Below the pieces are notes generated by a model. That model made no database searches and was not told the origin of the DNA. It was given only the letters and a program-made list of their open reading frames with translations. From Terasakiella pusilla DSM 6293 (GTDB taxonomy: Bacteria; Pseudomonadota; Alphaproteobacteria; Rhodospirillales; Terasakiellaceae): a stretch of 64,000 nucleotides of DNA. The position numbers and the translations under genes were made by a program. Within the stretch, counting starts at the first letter, position 1, and each line of letters begins with the position of its first letter. The DNA lies in assembly GCF_000688235.1 (NCBI RefSeq), contig NZ_JHYO01000010.1, positions 62,001-126,000 of the forward strand, given 5' to 3'. Below, piece by piece: positions 39,205 to 49,503 of the stretch.

Positions 39205-40386
39205 ATGGCATTATACGAGAGACACATGAGCGCTCTAAAAAGTATCAAATCCCAGCTTCGCATTATTCCCGAATATATGGAACTGCTGCTGCCGTTCGCA
39301 CACTCGGCGCACATTCGACGCCATCGTGCGAAAATCATCGCCAGCCGTGTTGGTTTGCTCTCGCTTTTATTTGCCATCATGATCCCTTTGTGGATCGTGG
39401 TTGACTTTTTTGCCTTTTCCTGGCCGACCTGGGCGATCCTTGCCATGCTGCGCACGGTATCGGCGATTGTCTTTTTCGGGCTCTACCTGATGCATCAAAA
39501 CTGTAAGACACTCAACCATGCCTACCTTCTTCTGGGGGGCATGATGGCGATTCCGCCTGTGTTCTACCTGATTTCACAGCCCTTCCTCATCAATATCGAA
39601 ACAGATGCCCTCGGCACCGCCGTGATCGGCGCCTATGCCCTGCTGCCCTTTATTGTTGTCGCAGGCCTGAGCGTCTTTCCGCTGACGGCATTGGAAGTTT
39701 TGCTCACAGGCTTGGCCGTTACCGTCGTTGTGATTTTGGGCGCTGCGCAACAACGTGATATCGATCTACAGGAATTCATTAATAGCACATGGCTGATGGT
39801 CGTGGTGCTTGGGGTCTCGATCTTTTCAGGGATGAGCCAGCTTCATTATATGATCTCCCTGATTAATCAAGCCTCCAAAGATTTGCTGACAGGGGCCTTT
39901 ACCCGTCGTTCGGGGGAAGAATATCTTGATCTGCAGTTCCGCATCGCGTCTCGCACAGATGCGCCTATGAGCTTGTTGTTTATGGATGTGGACAAGTTTA
40001 AATCCGTGAATGATGAATTTGGTCACGAACAAGGCGACATCGTCTTGAAACAAGTGGCCAAAGGTTTACAAAAATGCCTGCGCCGCAGTGACCAACTCAT
40101 CCGTTGGGGCGGGGAAGAATTTGTTATCCTGCTGCCCAACACCGATGTCGACAACATCCTTCCCATCCTGAAACGTCTGTCCGATTTGACACTGGGCAAA
40201 CGTCCTGACGGTAAACCCGTTACAATCAGCATTGGCGCTTCCGAGCTTCAAACAGATGGTTGCGAAGATTGGATTGAGATGGTGGAAAAGGCCGATCATC
40301 GCATGTATGAAGCCAAAAAATCAGGGCGCAACAAGAGTGTTGGGCCAAATCCTGAGTTGAACTTAAACAACATTATCGCCGCATAA
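39205..40386 (+). CDS. Membrane diguanylate cyclase
   Basis: The 393-residue protein has about six hydrophobic segments in the N-terminal 200 residues. A GGDEF domain follows (LTGAFTRRSGEEYLDLQF, LLFMDVDKFKSVNDEFGHEQGD) with an intact GGEEF signature in RWGGEEFVILLP. No inhibitory RxxD motif is clear. It makes cyclic di-GMP from GTP and probably governs motility or biofilm behaviour. The start at 39205 follows AGGA at 7 nt. The next gene encodes a binding protein that could be a sensory partner. Confidence 0.9.
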   Translation: MALYERHMSALKSIKSQLRIIPEYMELLLPFAHSAHIRRHRAKIIASRVGLLSLLFAIMIPLWIVVDFFAFSWPTWAILAMLRTVSAIVFFGLYLMHQNCKTLNHAYLLLGGMMAIPPVFYLISQPFLINIETDALGTAVIGAYALLPFIVVAGLSVFPLTALEVLLTGLAVTVVVILGAAQQRDIDLQEFINSTWLMVVVLGVSIFSGMSQLHYMISLINQASKDLLTGAFTRRSGEEYLDLQFRIASRTDAPMSLLFMDVDKFKSVNDEFGHEQGDIVLKQVAKGLQKCLRRSDQLIRWGGEEFVILLPNTDVDNILPILKRLSDLTLGKRPDGKPVTISIGASELQTDGCEDWIEMVEKADHRMYEAKKSGRNKSVGPNPELNLNNIIAA

Positions 40387-40462
40387 GTTAATAAAATCTA
40401 ATTGCACACATAAAATTTTGTGTTTAACATCAGCGAATAATGATGAAAGATCAGGTTCGCTG

Positions 40463-41257
40463 ATGATTAACAAACGTCCTACTCTGCATTCACACCTCAC
40501 GCAACTTGTCTGCATGCTGGTTGTAAATATGTTCGTGGCTAGTTTTCCTGCCACGGCATCAGAGATCGTGCGTGTCAGTGTAACCCACTTCCCCCCTTTT
40601 TATGACGTCCACGAAAACGGCGAAGTGCACGGATTGGGCATTGATGTGATCAATGCCCTCAATACCATCCAGAGCGACTATCTCTTCCAGCCCGTCCCGG
40701 CAAGCCCTTTGCGCCGCCACGCCATGTTTCACGAAGGCCGGTTTGATATGTCCTTTTTTGACCATGTCGTCTGGGGCTGGGACCGCGAGAAAGTCGAGTC
40801 AACTCCCGTCTATCTAACAGGCGGCGAAGTTTTTATCACTCTCAAAGATCCCTCAAAAAATCAGAGCTACTTCACTGACATTGAGAAACGGTCCATTGCG
40901 GCAATCCGCGGATATCACTATCGTTTCACCAACTTTGAGACCGACCCCAAAGCCTTGCACAAACGCTTTAACATTACCCTCACCAACTCGCCAGATCACA
41001 TCATCAAGTTGGTTGAAGAAAAGCGTGTGGACATTGGAATCGTCACCGAAACCTATCTGTTAAAATATTTTCAAAAGCACTTCACCGCACGGGCCAAGTT
41101 TCTAACCTCCAACAGTTATGATCAGCGCTACAATTTTACAACGATCGTGCGCAAGGGCTTTACCCCGTCTGCGCAAAAAATGAATGACCTGATGAAACAG
41201 GTCAGGACAGATCCGCGCTTTAAATGGATAAAAGATACATACGGTTTAGATTGGTAA
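40463..41257 (+). CDS. Small extracellular solute-binding (SBP_3-like) protein
   Basis: The 264-residue exported protein has a signal peptide (LVCMLVVNMFVASFPATA) and the SBP_bac_3 pattern VRVSVTHFPPFYDVHENGEVHGLGIDVINALN, then GRFDMSFFDHVVWG and VEEKRVDIGIVTE. It resembles polar amino acid binding proteins used either in transport or as free sensors. No permease or ATPase genes are near. It follows the diguanylate cyclase gene by 76 nt, which suggests a signalling role. Confidence 0.85.
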   Translation: MINKRPTLHSHLTQLVCMLVVNMFVASFPATASEIVRVSVTHFPPFYDVHENGEVHGLGIDVINALNTIQSDYLFQPVPASPLRRHAMFHEGRFDMSFFDHVVWGWDREKVESTPVYLTGGEVFITLKDPSKNQSYFTDIEKRSIAAIRGYHYRFTNFETDPKALHKRFNITLTNSPDHIIKLVEEKRVDIGIVTETYLLKYFQKHFTARAKFLTSNSYDQRYNFTTIVRKGFTPSAQKMNDLMKQVRTDPRFKWIKDTYGLDW

Positions 41258-41372
41258 ACCGCTGTTAAACGCCCCCTAATTATAATTTGCGGGGTACAGC
41301 AATACCTGTTATGTATAGGCAAAAGGCAGTTATTGCACTGCACAATCCATTTATATTCCGAGGTTTTCCTTT

Positions 41373-42950
41373 ATGTTTCAGCTTGTCTCCAAGGCATCTG
41401 CGAACGCACGTATCGATATTTTATCCGGTTTGACCGTTGCACTCGCCCTTGTCCCTGAAGCCGTGGCCTTTGCCTTCGTTGCCGGCGTTCATCCGTTGGT
41501 TGGTCTTTACGCCGCCTTTATGGTTGGTTTAATCACAGCCTGTCTGGGCGGTCGCCCCGGTATGATCAGTGGCGCAACAGGTGCCTTGGCTGTGGTCATG
41601 GTGTCCTTGGTTGCCCAGCATGGTGTTGAATATCTGTTTGCCACCGTCGTTTTGATGGGGATCATACAGGTTGTCGCAGGCGCTTTACATTTAGGTAAAT
41701 TTATTCGCCTCGTCCCCTACCCTGTTATGCTGGGGTTCGTAAATGGCCTTGCGATCGTGATCTTCCTTGCCCAGTTGGGTCAGTTCAAGATCGAAGACAC
41801 CACGGGGAACCTGCAATGGATGACGGGTGAGCCGCTGTATCTCATGCTGGGCCTTGTGGCCCTGACTATGGCGATCATCAAATATTTGCCCAAATTTACC
41901 TCCATCATCCCTGCCCCGCTGGCAGCGATTGTTGTGATCTCTGTTGCGGTCATTTACCTTGGTCTTGATACCCGCACTGTTGGCGATATGGCCAACATCG
42001 CAGGTGGTCTGCCGGAATTCCACATCCCAGCGGTTCCGCTAACGTTGGAAACCTTATGGATCATCCTCCCCTACGCCGTCATTTTGGCTGCGATCGGCCT
42101 CATTGAATCCCTCTTGACCCTGACACTGGTTGCAGAACTCACAGAGACTCATGGCCGCGCGTCTAAAGAATGTATGGCACAAGGTACGGCCAACGTGGTC
42201 ACCGGTTTCTTTGGTGGCATGGGCGGCTGTGCGATGATCGGTCAATCCATGATCAACGTGAACTCCGGCGGTCGTGGGCGTCTGTCCGGTATTTCTGCGG
42301 CCTTGTTCCTGCTGTCCTTCATCATGTTTGCCTCGCCCTTGATTGAACAAATCCCGCTTGCTGCACTGGTCGGCGTCATGTTCATGGTGGTTGTCGGCAC
42401 ATTTGAATGGAGTTCATTTCGCATTCTGCACAAGATCCCGCGCACCGATGCCTTTGTCCTTATTCTGGTCTCCGGCGTGACCGTCATCAGCGATCTTGCC
42501 ATCGCTGTTGTCGTGGGTGTCATTGTCTCCGCCCTTGCCTTTGCCTGGAAAGCGGCTAAACGCATTGATGTAACGACCAAAACGCTGCCAAACGGATCAA
42601 AGGTCTATCACCTGCATGGCCCGCTGTTCTTTGGGTCCATCGCAAGCTTCAAAGAACTGTTCGATCCCAAAAATGACCCGGATGATGTGGTGATCGACTT
42701 TGCCGACTCGCGTGTTTGGGACCATTCCGGTCTGGAGGCCATTGACAGCATGGCTGAACGCTACATCAAAGCCGGTAAAGAACTGCACCTGCGCCATCTC
42801 AGTGCAGACTGCACCAAGCTTCTGGAAAAATCCGGAAGTCTGGTCGAAATCAACGTTATCGAAGATCCAAACTATGGTCTTGTCATGGATTATCCTGAAG
42901 ACATTATGGATCAGAAAGACAAGGCGGGCGCGCCCAAGGCGACCTCTTAG
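41373..42950 (+). CDS. SulP-family anion transporter
   Basis: The 525-residue protein has ten or more hydrophobic helices starting with the SulP signature ([40 protein letters not shown]). A C-terminal STAS domain near 415-505 ([43 protein letters not shown]) follows. It resembles the BicA/sodium-dependent bicarbonate branch, but sulfate or another anion is possible. A terminator separates it from accA. Confidence 0.92.
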   Translation: MFQLVSKASANARIDILSGLTVALALVPEAVAFAFVAGVHPLVGLYAAFMVGLITACLGGRPGMISGATGALAVVMVSLVAQHGVEYLFATVVLMGIIQVVAGALHLGKFIRLVPYPVMLGFVNGLAIVIFLAQLGQFKIEDTTGNLQWMTGEPLYLMLGLVALTMAIIKYLPKFTSIIPAPLAAIVVISVAVIYLGLDTRTVGDMANIAGGLPEFHIPAVPLTLETLWIILPYAVILAAIGLIESLLTLTLVAELTETHGRASKECMAQGTANVVTGFFGGMGGCAMIGQSMINVNSGGRGRLSGISAALFLLSFIMFASPLIEQIPLAALVGVMFMVVVGTFEWSSFRILHKIPRTDAFVLILVSGVTVISDLAIAVVVGVIVSALAFAWKAAKRIDVTTKTLPNGSKVYHLHGPLFFGSIASFKELFDPKNDPDDVVIDFADSRVWDHSGLEAIDSMAERYIKAGKELHLRHLSADCTKLLEKSGSLVEINVIEDPNYGLVMDYPEDIMDQKDKAGAPKATS

Positions 42951-42982
42951 GCCGCAACCGCTTTCGAAAAAAGCTTGCAATT

Positions 42983-43020
42983 AAAAGGCCGCTGGCGCAA
43001 AAAGACGCTGGCGGCTTTTT
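42983..43020 (+). terminator. Intrinsic terminator after sulP
   Basis: GCCGCTGGCG pairs with CGCTGGCGGC through two G-U wobbles, with flanking A and T runs. Confidence 0.8.
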
Positions 43021-43068
43021 AGCAACCGTTGATAAAAACAAAACCAGCTGATTTACATTGGGGTTTTC

Positions 43069-44028
43069 ATGAATACCTATCTCGATTTCGAAAAACCGAT
43101 TGCCGAACTTGAAGGCAAAATCAAAGAATTGCGTCACGTCAGCGCATCCGGTGAGGAAATCAATATTGCAGATGAAATCGGTCGCTTACAAAATAAAGTC
43201 GAGCGCCTGCTGCAAAATACTTATAGCAAACTGACCCCTTGGCAAAAAACTTTGGTCGCGCGCCACCCAGAGCGCCCGCACACCAAAGACTATATCGAAA
43301 ACCTGATCGAAGACTTCACCCCGCTTGCCGGTGATCGTCTGTACGCTGAAGATTGCGCGGTTATGGGGGGCCTGGGTCGTTTTGAGGGTCACAGCGTTGT
43401 TGTGATCGGTCATGAAAAAGGCAACACCACCACCTCACGTGTCAAACACAACTTCGGCATGGCCCGCCCTGAAGGCTATCGTAAAGCCCAGCGCCTGATG
43501 GATATGGCGGAACGATTCCACCTGCCGATCGTCACTTTTATTGACACCATGGGTGCCTTCCCCGGTGCCGATGCGGAAGAACGCGGTCAGTCTGAAGCCA
43601 TCGCGCGTTCCATCGAAAAATGTTTGAACGTCAAAGTCCCGTTCACCTCCATCGTGATTGGTGAAGGTGGCTCCGGTGGTGCGATTGCCATTGCCTGTGC
43701 CAATGACATCTACATGCTGGAACATTCCGTATATTCCGTTATTTCCCCGGAAGGCTGTGCCTCTATCCTGTGGCGCTCCAACGATTATACGGAATCTGCC
43801 GCGGATGCGCTTAACATCACCGCGCAAGACCTGCACCGTTTGGGCGTCATCGATAACGTGATTGCAGAACCACTAGGCGGCGCACACCGTAACCACGAAC
43901 AGACCTTCCAGTCTGTGCGCAAGGTTCTGGATCAATCCATTCGCGAACAACTCACCCACGATGGCGGTGTCTTGAAAGCCCGTCGTCGCGAAAAGTTCCT
44001 CGCCATGGGCCGTGTTGGCGCTGCATAA
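43069..44028 (+). CDS. accA: Acetyl-CoA carboxylase carboxyltransferase subunit alpha
   Basis: The 319-residue protein begins [22 protein letters not shown] and contains the carboxyltransferase core: [63 protein letters not shown], GAYPGxxAE-like [18 protein letters not shown] and [18 protein letters not shown]. It carries out malonyl-CoA formation for fatty-acid synthesis with AccB, AccC and AccD, none of which are in the window. Confidence 0.97.
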   Translation: MNTYLDFEKPIAELEGKIKELRHVSASGEEINIADEIGRLQNKVERLLQNTYSKLTPWQKTLVARHPERPHTKDYIENLIEDFTPLAGDRLYAEDCAVMGGLGRFEGHSVVVIGHEKGNTTTSRVKHNFGMARPEGYRKAQRLMDMAERFHLPIVTFIDTMGAFPGADAEERGQSEAIARSIEKCLNVKVPFTSIVIGEGGSGGAIAIACANDIYMLEHSVYSVISPEGCASILWRSNDYTESAADALNITAQDLHRLGVIDNVIAEPLGGAHRNHEQTFQSVRKVLDQSIREQLTHDGGVLKARRREKFLAMGRVGAA

Positions 44029-44061
44029 ATCAACAGCACCTCACACATGATAAAAGTTTAG

Positions 44062-44097
44062 TCGGCGCAGCCTTAAAGGTCTGCGCCGATTGCTTTT
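44062..44097. terminator. Terminator shared by accA and pyrD ends
   Basis: TCGGCGCAG pairs with CTGCGCCGA, with a T-rich run after it on the plus strand. The stem spans the last codons and stop of the converging pyrD gene. Confidence 0.75.
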
Positions 44098-45125
44098 GAA
44101 ATATGATCAAAGCCATCGCGCTTTAAATGCTCACAAAGCCCGCGATTGATCTCGCCCACCAGTTCCAGCCCGCCATAAACAAGGGCGGAATATAACTGCA
44201 CCAATGTTGCCCCCGCACGGATTTTGGCATAGGCCTGATCCGCATTAGAAATACCACCGACGCCGATCAACGGGATTTTACCGTCAATCTGTTTCGCAAT
44301 CTCACGCAGCACTTGGGTTGAGGGCTCAAACAACGGCTGGCCGCTTAAGCCGCCGCCTTCGCCTTTATGGGCACTTTGCAGGCTGGCAGGGCGCTCAATC
44401 GTCGTGTTGGAAACGATCATGCCATCAATGCCGGTTTCCAGCGCGACAGCAACGATATCGGCTTTATCCTCATCTGTCAGGTCCGGTGCAACTTTCAACA
44501 ACAGTGGTGCTTTACCTTTGGCCACCACCGCATCACGGGTTGCCAGCACCTCGCGCAAAAGCGCAGCCAGTTGGTCTTTACTTTGCAACGCCCGCAAACC
44601 CGGTGTGTTGGGCGAGGAGACGTTGACCACCAGATAATCACTGATCGGGGCGAACGTTTTCGTACCCGCGACATAATCAGCGACCGCATCTTCCTGCGTT
44701 TTGTTTTTACCCAAATTGGCCCCGACGATCCCCCGGCGCGGGCGGGCTTTCAGGCGCGCTTCGACAGCGTCCATCCCTTCGTTGTTAAAGCCCATGCGGT
44801 TGATCACCGCGCCATCTTCACTTAACCGAAACAGGCGAGGTTGCGGATTCCCCGGTTGTGCCTTGGGGGTGACGGAGCCCACTTCAGTAAAACCGAAGCC
44901 TTGATCAAGGATCGCGTCCGGGACTTCGCCATTTTTATCGAATCCGGCTGCCAACCCAACGGGGTTTACAAAGGTCATTCCCCACAGGTCTTGGGACAGC
45001 ATAGGGTCAACCAGCGCGTCCTTTTTGGGCATCAGGCCGGATTTTAAGGCCGTGATCGCCAGACCATGTGCTTTTTCCGGTGACATCAAGCGCAGGAAAG
45101 GTCCTGCCAACGTGTAAAGCCCCAT
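44073..45125 (-). CDS. pyrD: Dihydroorotate dehydrogenase (quinone)
   Basis: The 350-residue protein has the class 2 DHODH opening (MGLYTLAGPFLRLMSPEKAHGLAI), FVNPVGLAAGFDKNGE, GFTEVGSVTPKAQPGNPQPRLFRL, NRMGFNNEGMDA, NVSSPNTPGLRALQ with the catalytic Ser region, and IGVGGISNADQAYAKIRAGATLVQLYSALVY. It oxidises dihydroorotate to orotate at the inner membrane with quinone, the fourth pyrimidine step. It lies 48 nt after the Sel1 gene, perhaps in one unit. Confidence 0.97.
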   Translation of the reverse strand: MGLYTLAGPFLRLMSPEKAHGLAITALKSGLMPKKDALVDPMLSQDLWGMTFVNPVGLAAGFDKNGEVPDAILDQGFGFTEVGSVTPKAQPGNPQPRLFRLSEDGAVINRMGFNNEGMDAVEARLKARPRRGIVGANLGKNKTQEDAVADYVAGTKTFAPISDYLVVNVSSPNTPGLRALQSKDQLAALLREVLATRDAVVAKGKAPLLLKVAPDLTDEDKADIVAVALETGIDGMIVSNTTIERPASLQSAHKGEGGGLSGQPLFEPSTQVLREIAKQIDGKIPLIGVGGISNADQAYAKIRAGATLVQLYSALVYGGLELVGEINRGLCEHLKRDGFDHISKAIGADL

Positions 45126-45173
45126 GCGTAATCCCCTTATTAAACAGTCGCAGTCAAATGGTGGCGCAACATA

Positions 45174-45776
45174 TCACCTAGGCTGCCATTTGTCGGCACG
45201 TTTTTGTGCTTCGGCACGATCAAATTCACTCATCACCGCATCCAGCTCTAAAAGGGCTTTTTGGGGATCGAATCTTGCTTCTTCCCCAAGCACCAGTTCA
45301 GGGTCACGGTTAGCGAGTAGAAACCACTTATAGGCCTCGATAAAATCCGGTTTTCTCTCCCAGCCATCGCGCTGGGAAACGCCTAGAAAATATTGCCCGC
45401 GCGCATCCCCGCCCTCTGCTGCTTTGCGAAACCACATCATCGCATTCGGCAGGTTATTTTCCACCCCGCGTCCGTTCAGATACAATTGCCCCAGCTTATA
45501 TTGGGCACCGGCATGGTTGCCTCTGGTCGCGGCAACCCGATACCATTTCTGCGCGGTTAAATAATCCACCCGGTCGCGGTCATAATACCGACCCAACTGA
45601 TACTGCGCCTCAGGATCACCGGCTTTTGCCTGTTCAGACCAGAGGGCAACCAACTGGCTTTTGGACAACTGGATTTGCCCGACGCGGGCTTCTTCTTCCC
45701 AGCCCTTGCCGACCACATAGCCAATCGCGGTGACAACCGCCAGCGCCACCGCAACACAATAGAGAATGATTTTCAT
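45174..45776 (-). CDS. Sel1-repeat protein
   Basis: The protein has about 200 residues with an N-terminal membrane anchor (MKIILYCVAVALAVVTAIGYVVG) and then three or four Sel1-like repeats: AGDPEAQYQLGRYYDRD, GNHAGAQYKLGQLYLNGRGVENN, GDARGQYFLGVSQRDGW. Such repeats mediate protein contacts in the periplasm. The start at 45776 follows AAGG; an ATG five codons upstream is possible. It is divergent from the yfgM-like gene. Confidence 0.85.
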   Translation of the reverse strand: MKIILYCVAVALAVVTAIGYVVGKGWEEEARVGQIQLSKSQLVALWSEQAKAGDPEAQYQLGRYYDRDRVDYLTAQKWYRVAATRGNHAGAQYKLGQLYLNGRGVENNLPNAMMWFRKAAEGGDARGQYFLGVSQRDGWERKPDFIEAYKWFLLANRDPELVLGEEARFDPQKALLELDAVMSEFDRAEAQKRADKWQPR

Positions 45777-45936
45777 AAGCCGCCTTTTCATGAATTTTCA
45801 TCAATTTAGCAACTTGTCCATCTTTTCGTCATAAAAAAGTGTCGAATCAGTCAACAGGTATGAAAGCGCGTTTGCAATGGCGCGCCTGAAAAGCTATGTT
45901 ATCGCAACTTTTTTGAATTAAATTAGGATTTAAGCC

Positions 45937-46605
45937 GTGGCTAAAGAAGAAGATCCGAGCGTAAGCAATCTGTTTCAGGAAATTGACGACGAGCTGCGTC
46001 AAGACAAAGCAACCCTGCTTTGGAAAAAATACGGCTCCACACTTATTGGTGCCATCATCGCCGTTATCATTGGTGTAGGTGCCTATGAAGGGTGGAAATC
46101 CTATGACCTGAGCACCCGTACAGAACTGGGTGACAAATATGCTCAGGCGCTCGAGCTTGCCCGTCAGGACCAATTCGATGGCGCTGCCAAAGAGTTTCAG
46201 GCACTGGCTGGGGAAACTGACGGCGGCTACAAAACCCTTGCATTGATGCAGGAAGCAAGCTTGCTGGTACAACAAGGTAAAAACGCCGACGCCGCCCAAG
46301 CCTATTTTAAAATTGCTGAAAATGGGGAAGTTAATCAAGACTTCCGCGACCTTGCGCTTGTTTTGGGCGCTTTGAATGGTCTGGACAGCATGGAAGCCAA
46401 CGAGATCATCAATCGCTTGAAACCGCTGATCGGCGGGGCAAACGCGTGGCGTCACAGCGCCAATGAAATTACAGCTTATGCCCATGCCAAAGCTGGCGAC
46501 ACAGCAAAAGCGGCTGAAATCATGAAGTCCCTGAGCGAAGATGCGAGCGTGCCGGCAGGTGTGCGTCAACGCGCGCGTGAATATGCCCAAGCCTATGCGG
46601 GCTAA
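45937..46605 (+). CDS. YfgM-like inner-membrane TPR protein
   Basis: The 222-residue protein has one transmembrane helix near 34-52 (STLIGAIIAVIIGVGAYEGW) followed by TPR-like helices (QFDGAAKEFQALAGETDGGYKTLALMQEASLLVQQGKNADAAQAYFKIAE). This is the YfgM layout, a protein thought to link the Sec translocon with periplasmic chaperones. It begins with a GTG codon. It starts a rightward yfgM-bamB-der unit, the same order as in E. coli. Confidence 0.88.
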   Translation: MAKEEDPSVSNLFQEIDDELRQDKATLLWKKYGSTLIGAIIAVIIGVGAYEGWKSYDLSTRTELGDKYAQALELARQDQFDGAAKEFQALAGETDGGYKTLALMQEASLLVQQGKNADAAQAYFKIAENGEVNQDFRDLALVLGALNGLDSMEANEIINRLKPLIGGANAWRHSANEITAYAHAKAGDTAKAAEIMKSLSEDASVPAGVRQRAREYAQAYAG

Positions 46606-46636
46606 TCTAAGTCAGTAACAAACGAACGAAGAGATC

Positions 46637-47977
46637 ATGAATAACATGGAGACCCCAAAGATGTTGCGACGTTTATGTATGGTCGGAGTGGCTGTAGCTT
46701 CCTTAAGTGCCTGCGACACATGGCTTGGTGAAAAAGATGCACCGCCCCTTCCCGGTGAGCGTATCTCCGTGTTATTGCATGAGCGTTCTTTAACGCCTGC
46801 ACCGGAAGTGGCCGACACCAAAATCCTGTTGCCACCGCCCTCGCCCAACAGCGAGTGGCCGCAGACAGGCGGCTTTGCAAATCACGCGATGCACCATATC
46901 GAAGTGGGCGAAAATCTCTCCAAACTCTGGTCCACCAGTGTTGGTGATGGATCCGGCGATAGCGAACGGATCGTTGCGCAACCCATCGTGGCTGACGGTA
47001 AAATCTTTACCATCGATTCTGAAAACCTCGTTTCCGCCTTTAACGCCGACACAGGAAAACGCCTGTGGGAACTGGAACTCACACCGGAAGGTGAAGACGA
47101 CGGTCACATCAGCGGCGGGCTAGCCTATGAAAACGGCCGTTTGTTTGTGGCAACCGGTTTTGCCCTGTTGTTTGGTATTGATGCCAATACAGGTCAAACC
47201 ATCTGGGTCTCCAAAACCGATGCACCGATGCGCGCTGCCCCGACGGCACGCGGCAACCGCGTTTTTGCCATTACACTCAACAACGAACTCGTTGCCTATG
47301 ACGGTCGTAATGGCGACAAGCTCTGGGACTACAAAGGTATTTCCGAAACAGCAAGCATCCTTGGCGGGGCCAGCCCTGCCGTGGATAGTGGCGTTGTCGT
47401 TGCCGCCTTTTCTTCCGGTGATGTGGTCGCCCTTAAAGTTGAAAACGGCAACCAGGTCTGGGCCGACAACCTGACAGGGGCGCGCCGCACCGATGCCGTG
47501 TCTGCCCTGACCGCCATTCGGGGGCGTCCGATCATTGATCGCGGGCGTGTTTATGCAATTTCCAACTCCGGATCGTTTGTTTCGATTGACTTGACGACCG
47601 GACAGCGGTATTGGTCCCAAGAATTATCCAGTCAGGAAACCCCGTGGATTGCGGGCGACTATCTGTTTATCGTCACACCGGACGCTGAATTGGTCTGTGT
47701 GAACCGTAACGATGGTCGCATCCATTGGGTGACAGCTCTGCCGCGTTATGAAGATCCCGAAGAACGCAAAGGCAACCTGACTTGGAGCACTCCGATTTTG
47801 GTGTCAGATCGTCTAATTGTTGCGGGCAGCAACGAACAGGCCTATTCCGTCAACCCCTATAACGGGGAGATTATGGGCCTTGTCGAAATGCCGGACCGCA
47901 TCATTGTGCCGCCGCTGGCTGCCAACCGGACGCTGTACTTCCTTTCGGATGATGCGGATTTAGTCGCATACCGTTAA
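46637..47977 (+). CDS. bamB: Outer-membrane assembly lipoprotein BamB
   Basis: The 446-residue protein has a lipoprotein signal with lipobox LSAC (Cys26), then an eight-bladed PQQ-like beta-propeller with repeated units such as VSAFNADTGKRLWELELTPEG, LFGIDANTGQTIWVSKT, LVAYDGRNGDKLWDYKG and VVALKVENGNQVWAD. It is part of the BAM complex that inserts outer-membrane proteins. It lies 31 nt after yfgM and 44 nt before der. Two further in-frame ATGs close to the start are possible. Confidence 0.94.
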   Translation: MNNMETPKMLRRLCMVGVAVASLSACDTWLGEKDAPPLPGERISVLLHERSLTPAPEVADTKILLPPPSPNSEWPQTGGFANHAMHHIEVGENLSKLWSTSVGDGSGDSERIVAQPIVADGKIFTIDSENLVSAFNADTGKRLWELELTPEGEDDGHISGGLAYENGRLFVATGFALLFGIDANTGQTIWVSKTDAPMRAAPTARGNRVFAITLNNELVAYDGRNGDKLWDYKGISETASILGGASPAVDSGVVVAAFSSGDVVALKVENGNQVWADNLTGARRTDAVSALTAIRGRPIIDRGRVYAISNSGSFVSIDLTTGQRYWSQELSSQETPWIAGDYLFIVTPDAELVCVNRNDGRIHWVTALPRYEDPEERKGNLTWSTPILVSDRLIVAGSNEQAYSVNPYNGEIMGLVEMPDRIIVPPLAANRTLYFLSDDADLVAYR

Positions 47978-48021
47978 GCACTGTCGTTAGACAGGGTATA
48001 CTGTAACAGGATATAAAAGTT

Positions 48022-49452
48022 ATGCCGTTTACTGTGGCAATCGTGGGCCGCCCCAATGTGGGGAAATCCACACTCTTTAACCGTTTGGTCGGCAAAAAGC
48101 TGGCAATTGTGGACGACACCCCTGGTGTCACCCGTGATCGCCGCGAAGGTCAAGGCCGGATTGCGGACCTTGAATTCAAGGTAATTGACACCGCAGGTCT
48201 CGAAGAAGCCTTCGACGACTCCCTTGAAGCACGCATGCGTGAACAGACCGAACTGGCGCTTGAAGAAGCCGACGTTGCCCTGTTTATGATTGATGCGCGC
48301 GCAGGCGTGACACCACTGGATAGCCACTTTGCAGATTGGCTGCGCGAACAGGACTTGCCTGTCGTGTTGCTCGCCAACAAATGCGAAGGCAAAGCCGGTG
48401 AAAACGGGCTCTATGAATCTTATGGCCTTGGCCTTGGGGATCCGCATCCGTTTTCGGCAGAACATGGCGAAGGTATGGTCAACATCTATGAAGGGCTACA
48501 ACCCCTTTATGATAAATGGATGGAAGACAACGCCCAGCTTGTGGAAGAAGAAAAGCTTCTGTCCCAAGTGATCACGCGCACTATCATCGACGAGGACGGC
48601 AACGAGGTTGAAGAACAGGATTTCTCTAACCTGCCCTTACAAGTCGCGATTGTTGGGCGTCCAAACGTTGGCAAGTCCACACTGATCAACCGCCTTTTGG
48701 GTAAAGAACGTCTGCTGACGGGACCAGAAGCGGGCATCACGCGCGATTCCATCGCCCTTGACTATGAAGTTGATGGGCGTCGCATCAAGCTGATCGACAC
48801 TGCTGGTATGCGTCGCCGTACCAAGGTGAACGAAAAAGTCGAAACCCTTTCAGCGGCGGACTCCCGCCGGGCGGTGAAGTTTGCGCAAATCGTCTGTTTG
48901 GTCCTTGATTCCAACGTCATGTTGGAAAAGCAGGACCTGGTCATCGCAAAAGAAACCATCGACGAAGGCCGGGCGCTTGTGATCATTGCCAATAAATGGG
49001 ACGATGTTCAGGACCGCCAAGACGCCCTGCAAAAACTGGCCGACCGTATGGAAAAATCCATGTCACAAGTGCGTGGTATTCCGGTTGTGACCCTATCGGC
49101 AAAAACGGGCCGTGGCACAGACAAACTGTTCCCGGTAATCTTTGACATTTATGAAAAGTGGAACGCCCGCATCCCGACCGGTCAACTCAACCGTTGGCTG
49201 GAACAGATGACAGAGATGCACCCGCCGCCCTTGGCCCAAGGTCGTCGTCTGCGCCTGCGTTACATGACACAAGCGAAAACACGTCCACCAACCTTTGTCA
49301 TTTTTGCCAATAAACCGGGGGAGCTGCCAGACTCTTATCTGCGCTATCTCGCCAACGGGATCCGCGAAGATTTCGGCATTGATGGTGTGCCCTTGCGCGT
49401 TATGTTGCGAAAAGGGGATAACCCTTACGAAAACAAAAAGAAAAAGCGCTAA
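48022..49452 (+). CDS. der: Ribosome-assembly GTPase Der (EngA)
   Basis: The 476-residue protein has two tandem GTPase domains, each with the G1 box GRPNVGKST, the G3 boxes DTAGL and DTAGM, and the G4 boxes NKCE and NKWD. A C-terminal KH-like domain (near 355-440, [24 protein letters not shown]) follows. It acts in 50S subunit assembly. It is the third gene of the yfgM-bamB-der unit and is followed by a strong terminator. Confidence 0.97.
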   Translation: MPFTVAIVGRPNVGKSTLFNRLVGKKLAIVDDTPGVTRDRREGQGRIADLEFKVIDTAGLEEAFDDSLEARMREQTELALEEADVALFMIDARAGVTPLDSHFADWLREQDLPVVLLANKCEGKAGENGLYESYGLGLGDPHPFSAEHGEGMVNIYEGLQPLYDKWMEDNAQLVEEEKLLSQVITRTIIDEDGNEVEEQDFSNLPLQVAIVGRPNVGKSTLINRLLGKERLLTGPEAGITRDSIALDYEVDGRRIKLIDTAGMRRRTKVNEKVETLSAADSRRAVKFAQIVCLVLDSNVMLEKQDLVIAKETIDEGRALVIIANKWDDVQDRQDALQKLADRMEKSMSQVRGIPVVTLSAKTGRGTDKLFPVIFDIYEKWNARIPTGQLNRWLEQMTEMHPPPLAQGRRLRLRYMTQAKTRPPTFVIFANKPGELPDSYLRYLANGIREDFGIDGVPLRVMLRKGDNPYENKKKKR

Positions 49453-49462
49453 ACCGACTGAT

Positions 49463-49501
49463 AAAAAAACGCCCCAACCAATTTGGTGGGGCGTTTTTTT
49501 T
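49463..49501. terminator. Bidirectional terminator between der and the VWA gene
   Basis: An AAAAAAACGCCCC stem pairs with GGGGCGTTTTTTT across a short loop, between converging genes. Confidence 0.93.
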
Positions 49502-49503
49502 AC

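Noticed and set aside
45880-45905. GCGCG-N9-GCGCGC stem before yfgM as a regulatory RNA
   Set aside because: Short, and it could arise by chance in a GC-rich stretch; no link to a known element.
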